DNA from: Ureibacillus acetophenoni | Lineage (GTDB): Bacteria > Bacillota > Bacilli > Bacillales_A > Planococcaceae | Reading direction: 5' to 3' | Assembly: GCF_900220965.1 (NCBI RefSeq) | Contig: NZ_OBQC01000005.1 | Span: 145,275-209,274 of the forward strand | Length of the DNA stretch: 64,000 bases | Shown here: positions 15,951 through 26,413 of the stretch, in pieces | Layout: the number at the start of each line of letters is the position of its first letter | Position numbering within the stretch: the first letter of the stretch is position 1 | The notes under the pieces: generated by a model | What the model saw: only the letters and a program-made list of their open reading frames with translations | The model's database searches: none | Told to the model about the DNA's origin: nothing | Program-made: the position numbers and the translations under genes

Positions 15951-17312
15951 TTATACACTTGTACCTTCAGTTAGTTTTAATTCTAACTCTACTATTTTCC
16001 CTTGACGATACACCTTTAACATTAATGTATCACCAATATCAGTTTCGTTATATAAGTGTTGTCTTAAATCGATAGAGTTCTCAATTTTTTCTCCATCCAT
16101 TTCAACAATAACATCATATTGTTGAACTCCTGCTTTATCTGCAGGTGAGCCTTTAACAACTTCAGAAACAACAACACCTGTAGTCACTTCTTCTGGTAGT
16201 TTTAATGTTTGTTGTTGATAAAAGGCTGGTACTTCTGTTAAATCTAAAAGTCCAATACCCATTGTTGGTCTTCTAACTTCACCATTTACCTCAAGCTCTT
16301 GGATAATAGGGATTACTGAGTTAATTGGAATAGCAAAACCTAATCCTTCAACTGTAGATTCGGCAATTTTCATAGAGTTAATACCAATTAAATCACCGGC
16401 AATATTAATCAATGCTCCTCCACTATTCCCTGGATTGATCGCTGCATCTGTTTGTAAAACTTCTGTCTCCCAATCTTGCACACCATCTGCATTTAAATCC
16501 ACAGGTACCGCGCGATCTTTACCAGAAACTACTCCTGTTGTTACAGAACCATAGAAATCTAATCCAAGTGGATTTCCAATCGCAATGACTGTTTCACCCT
16601 GTTTTAATACATCAGAGTCACCAAACTCAGCAACTGTATCGACATTTTCGCTACTAATTGATACAACCGCTAAGTCTGTCCAAATGTCGCTACCAACAAG
16701 TGTTGCCTCTTCTTTCATACCATCAGCCAATGTGACTTCCAATTGTTTTGCTTTTTCTACAACGTGATAGTTTGTAATGATAAAAGCCTTATCTCCATCC
16801 ACTTTATAGATAACTCCTGAACCACTTCCCGCTTCTCGTTCCATAGAGCGTTGATTCCAGAAGTCTGTAATTTCTTGAATATTAGTAATTCCAACGACTG
16901 CATCCGAAACCTTTTCAACAGCAGATGTAATATCCGTTGTTACTTCAGTTGCTGTTTGTTCAATAGGCGTGATTGGTTCGTTATTAGCATTCGACGATCC
17001 ATTAGGTAGTTGGCCAACCATGGAAGGTAGTAATAACCACATTATTAATGCGCCAACGATAACCCCTGCTAATCCACTGATAAAATATCCACCCTTTTTT
17101 GTTCCTTTTCTATTCTCTCTTCTTTTACTTTCTTCTTCTTCCCTTCTTAACCGTTCTTGTAAGGGAGATAATTCTGGACTTGAAGAATATTGTATGTTAC
17201 TGCTATAGGAGTTCGTCGAATTAAATGAATTATTTTGATTGAATTGATCATTTGAGAAATCTCGTTCATTATTGTTTTTATTTTCATTTTCGTTGTTATA
17301 ACTCATATCCAT
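15951..17312 (-). CDS. HtrA/DegP-type membrane-anchored serine protease (S1C) with PDZ domain
   Basis: 453 residues. An Asn-rich cytoplasmic N-terminus (1-75) is followed by one membrane span (about 76-97), a trypsin-like protease domain and a C-terminal PDZ domain (about 355-445, with GVVVSEVVKGSPADKAG). Catalytic triad is His183 (ITNYHVV), Asp213 (WTDLAVV) and Ser297 (NPGNSGGAL). Membrane quality-control protease facing the cell surface; the B. subtilis gene at this position, after walJ, is htrC/yyxA. A second ATG two codons in (17306) could also serve; the GGAAAGGAT upstream suits both. Confidence 0.94.
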   Translation of the reverse strand: MDMSYNNENENKNNNERDFSNDQFNQNNSFNSTNSYSSNIQYSSSPELSPLQERLRREEEESKRRENRKGTKKGGYFISGLAGVIVGALIMWLLLPSMVGQLPNGSSNANNEPITPIEQTATEVTTDITSAVEKVSDAVVGITNIQEITDFWNQRSMEREAGSGSGVIYKVDGDKAFIITNYHVVEKAKQLEVTLADGMKEEATLVGSDIWTDLAVVSISSENVDTVAEFGDSDVLKQGETVIAIGNPLGLDFYGSVTTGVVSGKDRAVPVDLNADGVQDWETEVLQTDAAINPGNSGGALINIAGDLIGINSMKIAESTVEGLGFAIPINSVIPIIQELEVNGEVRRPTMGIGLLDLTEVPAFYQQQTLKLPEEVTTGVVVSEVVKGSPADKAGVQQYDVIVEMDGEKIENSIDLRQHLYNETDIGDTLMLKVYRQGKIVELELKLTEGTSV

Positions 17313-17390
17313 TCATCCTTTCCTTTCTTCTGTCATTATGATACAAATTGAACATTAAAATTACATGAAAATAAAATAAAACTTAGAAAA

Positions 17391-17570
17391 ACACACCTCG
17401 ACCCAAATTTAATGAACAAAGCCTAAGAGCGCCACGTCCTGTGGCAACGGCTTTGCATCTGTCGCTTCTCTTTCGATGCAGTAAAAGAGCTGTGACCAAC
17501 ATCGTGTTGGCCTGAGGTGATGTCTTTTCTTATGCGGATTACCTTAGAACTTATATTAACTTATCCGCCA
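17391..17570. repeat. Multi-hairpin intergenic element with CTGTCGC...CTTTCG loop
   Basis: Between walJ and the protease gene lie, in order: GCCAC-GTCCT-GTGGC (17431-17445), TGCATC-loop-GATGCA (17454-17480) whose loop is TGTCGCTTCTCTTTC, CCAAC-ATCGT-GTTGG (17496-17510), and GCGGAT...ATCCGC (17534-17569). ACACACCTC at 17391-17399 can pair with GAGGTGATGT at 17514-17523 and close the first three hairpins. The loop sequence recurs downstream of purA. No gene is visible in 17313-17676. Confidence 0.6.
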
Positions 17571-17577
17571 AAATAAA

Positions 17578-17604
17578 AAGAACTTTGCAGACCACAAAGT
17601 TCTT
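17578..17604 (-). terminator. Intrinsic terminator of the wal operon
   Basis: AAGAACTTTG/CAAAGTTCTT arms, followed on the minus strand by TTTTATTTTGG, 73 bases beyond the walJ stop. Confidence 0.85.
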
Positions 17605-17676
17605 ACTAGCTTATTAATTTAATTATCTATATATCATTACCTTTAATGGCTGTATTCAGAACCCTAGGTAATACAA

Positions 17677-18465
17677 CTATACAGTTACTAACAATGTAGG
17701 TTCCTCAGCATCAGTATCGTGTAAATGTACGTATTCCCCTGTGATAATGCCACATGATTGTAGTGTTTGCGTAACACTCATTCGAGCTAAATCTTTCATA
17801 TTATTATCTCTACTTAAATGCGATAGATATATTTGTGTCGGCTTTTCAAATACAACTTCACTCATCGCTATCGCTGCATCTTCGTTGGAAACATGTCCAA
17901 CATCGCTTAAGATTCGACGTTTAATAGACCAAGGATAACGGCCCATTTGAAGCATTCCTATATCATGGTTACTTTCAAACACAAATGAATCAGCACCACG
18001 AATAATACCTTTCATTCGATCACTGACATAACCTGTATCAGTAATAACCACTAATTTACGGTCATTTTCATGAAATACATAAAACATTGGATCAATCGCA
18101 TCGTGTGAAACTGCAAATGATTCAATACTTAACGAACCAAATGATTGCACAGATTCCATATTAAATATGAATTTTTGATCGTCAGGAATTTTGCCAATAT
18201 GATCTTCCATTGCTAGCCATGTTTTTTCATTTGCATAAATAGGAACTTGATATTTACGGGCAACTACGCCGAGCCCCTTAATGTGATCACTATGCTCATG
18301 AGTAACTAGGATTCCAGACAATTTTTTCATATCTCGATCAATTTTAGCAAATAGTTGCTCCATTTTTTTGCCGCTTAAGCCTACATCTACTAGAAATGCA
18401 TGTTCATCATTTTCTACATAGATTGCATTTCCAGAACTGCCACTTGCTAAAACACTAAAACGCAT
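17677..18465 (-). CDS. walJ: WalJ (YycJ) metallo-beta-lactamase-fold hydrolase
   Basis: 262 residues. The zinc-binding signature [10 protein letters not shown] (about residues 55-64) and later HVSNEDAA and LSHLSRDNN place it in the metallo-beta-lactamase fold, YycJ branch, a 5'-3' DNA exonuclease in studied species and linked to wall and division control. Last gene of the walRKHIJ operon; 11 bases separate it from walI. Length and position are normal for the family. Confidence 0.94.
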   Translation of the reverse strand: MRFSVLASGSSGNAIYVENDEHAFLVDVGLSGKKMEQLFAKIDRDMKKLSGILVTHEHSDHIKGLGVVARKYQVPIYANEKTWLAMEDHIGKIPDDQKFIFNMESVQSFGSLSIESFAVSHDAIDPMFYVFHENDRKLVVITDTGYVSDRMKGIIRGADSFVFESNHDIGMLQMGRYPWSIKRRILSDVGHVSNEDAAIAMSEVVFEKPTQIYLSHLSRDNNMKDLARMSVTQTLQSCGIITGEYVHLHDTDAEEPTLLVTV

Positions 18466-18476
18466 ACTATTACTCC

Positions 18477-19298
18477 CTATTCTTCATCATCTTCTACTTT
18501 TGTTTGATCTAATTGTAGTTCAATTACTTTTCCTTCAACGGCATTGACGAAATACTCCTCTTCCTTGTCATTTTTTGTTTTTACGCGGATTTCCCAAGTT
18601 GGTACTAAAACTTGAGTTTGAGTATATTGTACAAGTGTTGAATATCCTAGCTTTACTTGTGTAATGGATGAATCTTGTTTTAACAAGTTTTTAGAATAAA
18701 GTAATTGGATTACCTGAATTGGTGACCATAATTCCTCTAGCTCTTCATTCTCTACTAAATCAATAAATAAGGTTTGTTCATATTTAAATATCTCATTGCC
18801 AGTATTCAAATAGAGTTTGACCATACCATGATTATTGTAATAAATCGTTCGATTATTGGTCCGTTGAAAAAATGTAACTGTTTGATTTACCTCATCTACA
18901 TCCCATAACATATAAGAAGGACTATCGATAATATTTGTTTGTAAAAATTCAACATAGTTTGAAGGATTATTAATATCTTCTATTGCTATAGGATCCTTTA
19001 AATTTACAATAATTTTTGTATCATTTTCAATCGTTACTTCATTATTATTAAGAATTTGCAAATCTTCTTCTGTAAAGTGCTTTACACTACCATACAAATA
19101 AGGTGCTGTTTCTATATTTGGTAATTCTGCATAAGTAATATTATCATCTTTTAATCTTGCTTCAATTGTTTTTTCACCTAATACCTCTACTTTTTGCGCT
19201 TCAGTATATCGGTTTAAGTAAAGTGAATATAGGAATATGTCCAATATAAGGAAGACTATGATGAATATTGACTTTGATTTACTCCAATCCATATTCAT
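18477..19298 (-). CDS. walI: WalI (YycI), regulator of the WalK sensor kinase
   Basis: 273 residues. One N-terminal membrane span (about residues 7-27, [19 protein letters not shown]) followed by an extracytoplasmic YycI domain of beta-rich repeats. With WalH it binds WalK in the membrane and adjusts its activity. It overlaps the end of walH by 20 bases, a sign of translational coupling. Confidence 0.93.
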   Translation of the reverse strand: MNMDWSKSKSIFIIVFLILDIFLYSLYLNRYTEAQKVEVLGEKTIEARLKDDNITYAELPNIETAPYLYGSVKHFTEEDLQILNNNEVTIENDTKIIVNLKDPIAIEDINNPSNYVEFLQTNIIDSPSYMLWDVDEVNQTVTFFQRTNNRTIYYNNHGMVKLYLNTGNEIFKYEQTLFIDLVENEELEELWSPIQVIQLLYSKNLLKQDSSITQVKLGYSTLVQYTQTQVLVPTWEIRVKTKNDKEEEYFVNAVEGKVIELQLDQTKVEDDEE

Positions 19299-20607
19299 CC
19301 CCTCCTAATATTTCCGATGTTAAACCAATCCAGTTTTCGTTAATGATTGCAAACCATCTTGGTTCAAGGGTATATCCACTTTCATTTAGTTGAGAGAAGT
19401 AATAGCCTATATATAACTCATCAATACTTTCCAACTTTAAATTTTTAGATCGCTTTATTTTTTCGATCATTTCAAGCCCTGAAGGAAGTATAACGATATT
19501 TTTCTCTGAAGGAATATTCGTATCTAAAAAGTAATACGGTCTTCGGTATCGGAATATTTGGTCATCCCCCCATGTAGTGGAGATTTTAGTAGAAGTAATA
19601 CTACTAAAAACCGGGAGACCTTGTAAGTAAAGCTGGTACTCAGCAATATGTCTTGTATTATTCATACTTTTAAATCGATAGTTTCCTGTAAATCCACCAT
19701 GGTCATTAATAAACTCAAAGCTATCTAGAAGTAGTTTAGTGTTAGGTATTTCACCAACACTTTCAGAAGATGGATTCACATAGTTTAAAACTTTGCTATT
19801 CGTATCAATCGTCATGAAGGCCATACCATCTAGATACTTTTCAGTCGAAGTACTGTCTATGCTTCTTTGGACAATACTAGGTTCAATAAACAATATATCT
19901 TTAAAGGTATTAGGTGAAACTTCACCAATTGTATAAGTTAAGTTTTTTATTTCAGTAGGATCTTCCGGTACATACAAGGATAGCGAATTTCCACGTCCAA
20001 TTTCATGATACACTCCTAAACTTGTTGCTGGATTAATAAATGTATCAAGGAAATGATTAGAATCTACCGATATAGTTGTACTATAATGAGTTCCATTTTT
20101 GCTATTAACAAAATCAATTGTAAGTTTGTTTTCTAATTGTAACGAGCTCCAATCAATAATTAGGCGGTTAAAAGTAGCTTCAGGAAGTTCATGCTGTGTA
20201 TGGAACAGAACTGAATTCATAATCCTAATCGGAATCTCGGCATCATAAAAAAGAGTAATTCGTTGATCTTCATTCGTTAAGCTATTCACTTTTTGCTCAG
20301 TTAAATTCCCTTGTATAAATCTTACTTCAGATAATTTCCAACCCGTTAGATTTGATAAAACTTGTTCAATTCTTAAAGAATTTATAGTACCTCGGAACTC
20401 TCCATTATCTTTATATAGAATTCGAAATGGTTTGATGACATCGGACATGGCCTTTTCTGATCCAATACTTATCTGATTAACACTCGTTTCATCGATTGTT
20501 TGTAAATTCGGAGTGTAATTCCAAATTGAAAAAGTTAAAACTAGGCTTAATAGGACTAAGAATGTTAAAACAATTGATTTTACTAGTTCAACAAGTTTCA
20601 ATCCCAT
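19279..20607 (-). CDS. walH: WalH (YycH), regulator of the WalK sensor kinase
   Basis: 442 residues. An N-terminal span (about 8-30) is followed by a large extracytoplasmic YycH domain. It acts with WalI on WalK. Overlaps the 3' end of walK by 10 bases and the 5' end of walI by 20 bases. Recognised by position and by the N-terminal LVELVKSIVLTFLVLLSLVLT text typical of YycH. Confidence 0.92.
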   Translation of the reverse strand: MGLKLVELVKSIVLTFLVLLSLVLTFSIWNYTPNLQTIDETSVNQISIGSEKAMSDVIKPFRILYKDNGEFRGTINSLRIEQVLSNLTGWKLSEVRFIQGNLTEQKVNSLTNEDQRITLFYDAEIPIRIMNSVLFHTQHELPEATFNRLIIDWSSLQLENKLTIDFVNSKNGTHYSTTISVDSNHFLDTFINPATSLGVYHEIGRGNSLSLYVPEDPTEIKNLTYTIGEVSPNTFKDILFIEPSIVQRSIDSTSTEKYLDGMAFMTIDTNSKVLNYVNPSSESVGEIPNTKLLLDSFEFINDHGGFTGNYRFKSMNNTRHIAEYQLYLQGLPVFSSITSTKISTTWGDDQIFRYRRPYYFLDTNIPSEKNIVILPSGLEMIEKIKRSKNLKLESIDELYIGYYFSQLNESGYTLEPRWFAIINENWIGLTSEILGGDEYGLE

Positions 20608-22439
20608 TCACCCGCCTCATCTAATTCATACGGCAATGTGAAGAAAATAGTAGTACCAACACCTTCCTCACTTTCTGCCCAAATGTTTCCTCCGTGAGCT
20701 TCGATCATTTCTTTCGCAATTGCTAATCCTAATCCTGTTCCACCCATTGACCGAGCTCTTGCACGATCAACTCGATAGAATCGGTCGAAAATTCTTCCCA
20801 CATTTTCTTTAGGTATACCCATTCCATCATCTGAGATCATTACTTTTAATAGGTTTTCTTGTACAGTAACACCAAATCGAATATTTCCACCATCTGGGGA
20901 ATACTTCATGGCATTCGAAATAATGTTGTCAATTACTTGCGTTAATTTATCTGTATCTATTTCTACAAAATAGGATTCTTCAGGTAAGTACCTCTTAAAT
21001 TCTACCTTTTGTGATTTAGACATTTCAAAACGGTCAATTATACGATTAAAGAATTTATTAAATTCAACAAATTCCTTGTTTAATGTGTATTCTCGGCTAT
21101 CCATTTTCGATAATTGCAATAAATCATTTACAAGTCTGATCATTCGTTCTGTTTCTGTTTGAGTAACATTTAAGAATGTAGGTGCAATTTGTTCATCTTT
21201 CCAAGCACCATCAGCTAAAGCTTCTAAATAACTTCGCATAGTAGTAAGTGGCGTACGTAATTCGTGAGAAACATTTGATACAAACTCACGTCTTTCCATT
21301 TCGATCTTTTCTTGCTCTGTTATATCATGTAATACGGTAATCAGTCCGTTTACAAACCCTGTTTCTTTTTGAATTACAGAGAAGTTTGCACGTAAAATTA
21401 GACGATGCTCAAACGTACTGATATCTAAATTGACTGATTCCTTTGTATTTATTAGATCTTCAAAGCTATATTCTTTTTCTAAACCAAGGACTGAAGCGAT
21501 TGGGCGATTCAATGTTGTATCCCTGGAGATTTTTAAAAAACTTAAAGCAGGATCATTAATTAAAATGACTCTTCCTTTTCTATCGGTAGCGATTACCCCA
21601 TCCGTCATATTCGTTAGTACAGAAGCAAGTTTTCTTCTTTCAGCTTCCGTAGTAGATTGAGCTTCTTGAAGACGGTTTGTTAAATGGTTAAATGCAATAG
21701 CTAATTGGCCAATTTCATCATCACCATATACTCGAACTTTTCTTGAAAAGTTCCCTCTAGACATTGCTTGAGCTTGTTTTCTCATATCTGAAATTGGTCC
21801 AGTTATTGTTCTAGCAATTAGAATTCCTAGAATGATTGTTATGACTAAAGAAATTGCTGTCCCAACTGCAAAAATACGGTTAATATCATTTACTTGGTCA
21901 AAGACATTTTCTATATTTGACTCAATATAAATTGTTCCAATAATTTTACCATTTGGCCCAACCGAATCAAATATTGGTGTAGCTAATATCCATACTCGCT
22001 TTTTTGTTTCTGCATCGAGTGCAATTTTATCAATTTCAGTCTTTGCCGCTATGGATTGGTTAACAATTTCATGATTTCCCCGTTGCCCTACAATTGACTG
22101 GTTGCTAATATCAGAAGTTGCTAAAACTTTATTCCGATCATCGATGACACGGATCTCATTAATATCCCCTGTTGCAAATTCACGGATAATAGGATATAGA
22201 CTTTGCTGAATTGTAGGAGAAACTTCAGGATCCCTATCCTTTTTTAACATTTCTTTGCGAATACTATATTGAACAAGATCGATTCGTTGAATAATAGAGT
22301 CACGAAAATTATCTTTTAAGTTTTCCTCCAATTTTTGCGAAAAATAAAGACCAATGATTTGTAAAGCGATAATAATTAAAAGTACATATATTAGTACGAG
22401 CTTTACATGAATTGATTTAAAGAAGCTTACTTTTTGCAT
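20598..22439 (-). CDS. walK: WalK essential cell-wall sensor histidine kinase
   Basis: 613 residues: two membrane spans (about 9-31 and 184-206) around an extracytoplasmic sensor loop, HAMP (about 207-258), PAS (about 265-370), the phosphoacceptor His in VSNVSHELRTPLTTM, and an HATPase domain with DNIISNAMKYSP, DDGMGIP and GGTGLGLAI. It phosphorylates WalR to control autolysins and wall metabolism. Five bases downstream of walR, so same transcript. Confidence 0.97.
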   Translation of the reverse strand: MQKVSFFKSIHVKLVLIYVLLIIIALQIIGLYFSQKLEENLKDNFRDSIIQRIDLVQYSIRKEMLKKDRDPEVSPTIQQSLYPIIREFATGDINEIRVIDDRNKVLATSDISNQSIVGQRGNHEIVNQSIAAKTEIDKIALDAETKKRVWILATPIFDSVGPNGKIIGTIYIESNIENVFDQVNDINRIFAVGTAISLVITIILGILIARTITGPISDMRKQAQAMSRGNFSRKVRVYGDDEIGQLAIAFNHLTNRLQEAQSTTEAERRKLASVLTNMTDGVIATDRKGRVILINDPALSFLKISRDTTLNRPIASVLGLEKEYSFEDLINTKESVNLDISTFEHRLILRANFSVIQKETGFVNGLITVLHDITEQEKIEMERREFVSNVSHELRTPLTTMRSYLEALADGAWKDEQIAPTFLNVTQTETERMIRLVNDLLQLSKMDSREYTLNKEFVEFNKFFNRIIDRFEMSKSQKVEFKRYLPEESYFVEIDTDKLTQVIDNIISNAMKYSPDGGNIRFGVTVQENLLKVMISDDGMGIPKENVGRIFDRFYRVDRARARSMGGTGLGLAIAKEMIEAHGGNIWAESEEGVGTTIFFTLPYELDEAGEWD

Positions 22440-22444
22440 TTATA

Positions 22445-23161
22445 TTACTCCTGCTCAGGATTTCGCAAATAATAACCTACACCTCGACGCGTAACAATCC
22501 AGTTTGGATGACTTGGATTATCCTCAATTTTTTCACGTAATCTGCGGACAGTAACGTCTACAGTTCGAACATCACCAAAATAATCATAGCCCCATACTGT
22601 TTGTAGTAAATGTTCACGCGTCATTACTTGTCCGATATGTTTTGCTAAATAGTGAATCAGTTCAAATTCACGATGAGTAAGTTCAATTGCTTCCCCACGT
22701 TTTAATACTAAATATGCATCCGGTTGAATGACTAATGAGCCTACTTCAATTTCATTTGACTCTTCTTTTACATCTTGTGCTGTTGTGTTTACTTGAAGAC
22801 GGCGCATATTCGCTTTCACACGTGCAATTAATTCACGAGTACTAAATGGCTTAGTAACATAATCATCTGCGCCCATTTCAAGACCTAAAACCTTATCTAT
22901 CTCTGATCCCTTAGCCGTCAGCATAATAATAGGAAAGTTATACTTTTTACGAATTTCACGACATACTTCCATTCCATCCCTTTTAGGAAGCATTATATCT
23001 AATAACATTAAATCTGGTTGAGACTCTTCTACTTTCTGTAACGCCTCATCGCCATCATAAGCACATATTACCTGATAACCTTCTTTAATAAGATTAAACT
23101 GTAATATATCTGCAATCGGCTTTTCATCATCTACAACTAAAATTGTTTTCGTCATATTCAT
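22445..23161 (-). CDS. walR: WalR response regulator
   Basis: 238 residues. Receiver domain with acidic pocket DD (11-12) and phospho-acceptor Asp55 ([13 protein letters not shown]), then an OmpR-type winged helix ([30 protein letters not shown]). Essential regulator of peptidoglycan hydrolase genes. First gene of the wal operon; the promoter must lie in 23162-23400. Confidence 0.97.
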   Translation of the reverse strand: MNMTKTILVVDDEKPIADILQFNLIKEGYQVICAYDGDEALQKVEESQPDLMLLDIMLPKRDGMEVCREIRKKYNFPIIMLTAKGSEIDKVLGLEMGADDYVTKPFSTRELIARVKANMRRLQVNTTAQDVKEESNEIEVGSLVIQPDAYLVLKRGEAIELTHREFELIHYLAKHIGQVMTREHLLQTVWGYDYFGDVRTVDVTVRRLREKIEDNPSHPNWIVTRRGVGYYLRNPEQE

Positions 23162-23571
23162 TCTCCTTTGTATTCTTTTTATCTATATATTCAAATTCCT
23201 TATTTTTCATTAAAACATTAATAAATTAGCCTTAGTTAAATTGTGGACTTGTGATCTTCTACCTGCCCAATCAAACTATAGCATTTTTAATAAACTAAAT
23301 TTTACATTCTATTGCAATGAGTTAGCAAATATAGAAATGTACGATGCATGAAGTTAAAAAACTTCTCATATTATTATATCAGACAATATATAATTATTTT
23401 CTGGGAAATAATCCATCTAAATAGTAAGTTTATACTTTAACCATATCTTATCATCAGCAAAATACATTTGGGAAATATTATCCCTAACGCAATGAAATAT
23501 GTCACAATAACATTTCACGAAACGAAATAACTCATGTGATTTCAATAATATTGACCCTTATATAAATAAAA
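23162..23571. other. walR upstream region, no gene
   Basis: AT-rich, with no frame that has a ribosome binding site. A palindrome ATTATTTTCTGGGAAATAAT at 23393-23412 contains 12 of 14 positions of the Noc-binding consensus, and a second partial palindrome GGGAAATATTATCCC is at 23470-23484. The wal promoter should lie on the minus strand in this stretch; I cannot point to it with confidence. Confidence 0.5.
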
Positions 23572-23596
23572 GACAGTTCTAATAATACGAACTGTC
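23572..23596 (-). terminator. Intrinsic terminator after the M23 peptidase gene
   Basis: GACAGTTC and GAACTGTC arms, followed on the minus strand by TTTTATTTA, 18 bases beyond the stop at 23614. Confidence 0.85.
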
Positions 23597-23613
23597 CATG
23601 AACTTCAAAGTTA

Positions 23614-25089
23614 TTAAAAATATGATAGTGGGTTAACAATTGATCCGTTTTTATGAACTTCAAAATGTAAGTGAGTACCTGTTGAGTTACCAGTTGAACC
23701 CATAATTCCAATAACAGAACCTTTAGGTACAATTTGCCCTACTTTTACATCAATTCTTGATAGATGTGCATATAAAGTTTTATAGCCATTATTATGGTTA
23801 ATGATAATACGATATCCGTATGAACCGTCCCAACCTGCAGCAGTAACAACACCATTATCAGATGCTTTTATGTTGTAGTTTGAAGGTCCAGCTATATCAA
23901 TTCCTCTATGATATGCACCCCAGCGAGAGCCCATATTACTAGAAACGTAGCCTCCAGCAGCTGGCCAAGAAAAATCACCTGTTCCACGAGATGACATTAC
24001 CTTCGTTCCGACTTTAACAATGTTATTAACAGGTTCTTTAATAATGACTTCATTTGTCACTGTTTTTTCTGTTACTTTACCGTTTACTTCAGTAATTAAA
24101 TAGGCAGATTGTTTTTCACCTGGAACACCTTCCTGTTTAACTACTTTTTCACCTTTATACATTGTCTTGTCTTCTTCAATGATTTTCTCATAGTCTATTT
24201 TTTCATTTAGTAATTTTTCTTGAACAACTTGAACATTAACTAATGGTTTTTCAACCGTCACATTAATTTGTTGACCGATTTGTAAAAGTGAATCTTCCGT
24301 CAAACCGGGATTTAACGCTAACAATTCAGCAGTTTTTAAATTATGCTTCACCGCAATGCCACCAAGAACATCTCCTGCTTGAACAGAATATAATTCTTTT
24401 TCTAATGTACCAGTTTGTAAAAATTGAACAGCTTTTTCAGGTGTTAATATTTTGCTTGGTACTACTTCTGCTTCAGTTCCTGAAACTGCTTCCATTTTAA
24501 TATCTAGTACTCTAGTTTGGCCAACTTGTAAAGCTGGTAATTGTTCACCTGATTGTTTGTTAGCTTCTAACTGTTTCAGTTGTTCTTCTGTAACAAATTG
24601 AAGTTTAAGTAACTGGATTGTTTTTTCATAATCCTCTTTATCTTTTAAATAAACAACAGGTTTACCATCAACACTTAAAGCATACGCTTCAGCTTTTGCT
24701 ACTAAATGTTCTTTTACAGCTGATATTACTTCTTCATCGTTCGTCTTATATGAAAATACTTGCTCTGGAATGATAGAAATACTAGATTTTGCATCCACAG
24801 AGAATTCAGTATATTTTGATTTCGCTTCTTTTTCTTTTTCCTCGATAATCTCTTCAACAGTATCAGCATTTGAAACTGCTCCAACATAATTATCTGCTAA
24901 GTAAATATGATATACCTTATCTAGTGAGCCATGATCTTCTGAACCTTTAGCAAAAGCTAAATTGAATGTCACACTTGATAATAGAATTGCACTTATAGTT
25001 GCGGTTTTTATTAAACCCTTATGATTTTGTAAAAGACTAGTTGTTTGTTGCTTTGCAAAGTCTCTTTTTTTGTTCCACTTCGAACTCAT
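23614..25089 (-). CDS. LysM-G5-M23 cell-wall metallopeptidase
   Basis: 491 residues. An N-terminal charged segment and membrane/signal stretch (about 25-47) are followed by a helical region, a LysM domain (about 215-262, VQAGDVLGGIAVKHNL), a G5 domain (about 270-355) and a C-terminal M23 peptidase domain. Zinc ligands are visible as HRGIDIAGP and GTHLHFEVH. It cuts peptidoglycan cross-bridges or is a scaffold of similar fold; the zinc ligands look complete. Its place directly upstream of walR suggests a wall role, and such enzymes are commonly WalR targets, but no site was identified. Confidence 0.92.
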   Translation of the reverse strand: MSSKWNKKRDFAKQQTTSLLQNHKGLIKTATISAILLSSVTFNLAFAKGSEDHGSLDKVYHIYLADNYVGAVSNADTVEEIIEEKEKEAKSKYTEFSVDAKSSISIIPEQVFSYKTNDEEVISAVKEHLVAKAEAYALSVDGKPVVYLKDKEDYEKTIQLLKLQFVTEEQLKQLEANKQSGEQLPALQVGQTRVLDIKMEAVSGTEAEVVPSKILTPEKAVQFLQTGTLEKELYSVQAGDVLGGIAVKHNLKTAELLALNPGLTEDSLLQIGQQINVTVEKPLVNVQVVQEKLLNEKIDYEKIIEEDKTMYKGEKVVKQEGVPGEKQSAYLITEVNGKVTEKTVTNEVIIKEPVNNIVKVGTKVMSSRGTGDFSWPAAGGYVSSNMGSRWGAYHRGIDIAGPSNYNIKASDNGVVTAAGWDGSYGYRIIINHNNGYKTLYAHLSRIDVKVGQIVPKGSVIGIMGSTGNSTGTHLHFEVHKNGSIVNPLSYF

Positions 25090-25474
25090 AATAAAGCCCC
25101 TTCCAAAGTCCGCTAAATATAAAAATGGTTATATCTACCATGTATATTTTCTCACTTCTAAACTGTACCATAATCCCAAAAAGAGTTGTATAGTTTGAGC
25201 CTTTTGTAACGTAAATGTATTATTTGCTTATTTTTTGTTACAAAATTAAAGGATTATACTAGTTTGAAATCTTATATTAGAAACTATTATTTTTCTATAC
25301 TTCACATTCTATTGTTAATAAGTAGACTATAAGAGTGTTGTTTAGGATTATTTAATAGAAGGGGTAATATTGTTGGCAAATAATTTAGTGAGGAGTCGTA
25401 TTTGATGGTATGCTAGACTGCTTTTAAATCTCAAGATAAGGAAAATCCTACTAGATGAACAAAAAGACAAAATT
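25090..25474. other. Intergenic region upstream of the M23 gene, nothing recognised
   Basis: AT-rich, with no coding frame longer than a few codons behind the one GAGGAG-like site near 25390. It contains the minus-strand promoter region of the M23 gene. Confidence 0.5.
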
Positions 25475-25518
25475 AAAAAGTGCAAGACCTTGTACACTAT
25501 CGTATACTAGTCTGCACT
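25475..25518 (-). terminator. Intrinsic terminator after the glycerophosphodiesterase gene
   Basis: AGTGCAAGACC and GTCTGCACT arms around a 20-base loop. On the minus strand it is followed by TTTTTAATTTTG. Confidence 0.75.
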
Positions 25519-25570
25519 TCTATACATAAATAGATATTTTGATCAAAGACAGATCCATTTTATTCCCTCT

Positions 25571-26413
25571 CTACTTTTGTACAATTAAATTTACATAGTC
25601 AGGATAGTCAGTAATTATTCCGTCCACTCCAAGACTATAAAGCCTTCCTGCTTCGGATTGATCTCTAACCGTGTAGGCATACATTGTCATATTTGTAAGA
25701 TGTACTAGTTCCACTAGCTCCGCAGTAACTATATTAAAACTAGGATTAAAATAGTCTGCATAAGTAGCGAATTCTTCTAGTTGCTGGCTCGAAATCCTTC
25801 TCCAATCTTTCCCAACTAACACTCCGTGAGGTATTTCAGGTAGTAATTCTTTAGACCTTTTTATGGATTCATGATTAAAAGACTGAATAATGATTTCGAT
25901 ACTGTCTGGTTTCACCAATTTATGTTCCTTTAACACATTAGCAACTTGTTCTTCAATCCCTGGATAAAGCTCGGGATACTTTAACTCTATTAATATATTT
26001 ATTTTGCCACCGAATTCACCCAAAAACTCATTAAGTGTAGGAATTGTTTCACCTGTAAATTCTTCCCCAAACCAACTTCCAGCATCTAATAATTTTAACT
26101 CTTTTAATGTATAGTCGGAAACTTTCCCTTTCCCATTTGTTGTCCGATTCAAAGTGCGATCATGTATAATGATTGGAATACTGTCTTTAGACATTTGAAC
26201 ATCAATTTCAATATAATCGGCTCCCATCTCGACCCCTTTTGTAAAGGCGGGCATCGTATTTTCAGGTGCATAAGCTGAAGCTCCGCGATGGGCGATACTC
26301 GTTAAATACCCATTCCTTTCTTTTGGTACATATTCTTCAGCATAAGATAAAACCGATGCGGATATAGGGATAAATAAGGCTGCTAAAATGATGATTGTTA
26401 TTGCTCGTCTCAA
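25571..26413 (-). CDS. Secreted glycerophosphodiester phosphodiesterase
   Basis: 280 residues. N-terminal signal peptide (about 1-25, ending SVLSYAEE), then a GDPD barrel: SIAHRGASAYAPENTMPAF (catalytic His and Glu region), DYIEIDVQMSKD, IIHDRTLNRTTNG, and a closing GVDGIITDYPD. It splits glycerophosphodiesters or teichoic-acid fragments into glycerol-3-phosphate and alcohol outside the cell. Single gene between purA and the M23 gene; not part of the usual Bacillus order, so probably an insertion here. Confidence 0.93.
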   Translation of the reverse strand: MRRAITIIILAALFIPISASVLSYAEEYVPKERNGYLTSIAHRGASAYAPENTMPAFTKGVEMGADYIEIDVQMSKDSIPIIIHDRTLNRTTNGKGKVSDYTLKELKLLDAGSWFGEEFTGETIPTLNEFLGEFGGKINILIELKYPELYPGIEEQVANVLKEHKLVKPDSIEIIIQSFNHESIKRSKELLPEIPHGVLVGKDWRRISSQQLEEFATYADYFNPSFNIVTAELVELVHLTNMTMYAYTVRDQSEAGRLYSLGVDGIITDYPDYVNLIVQK

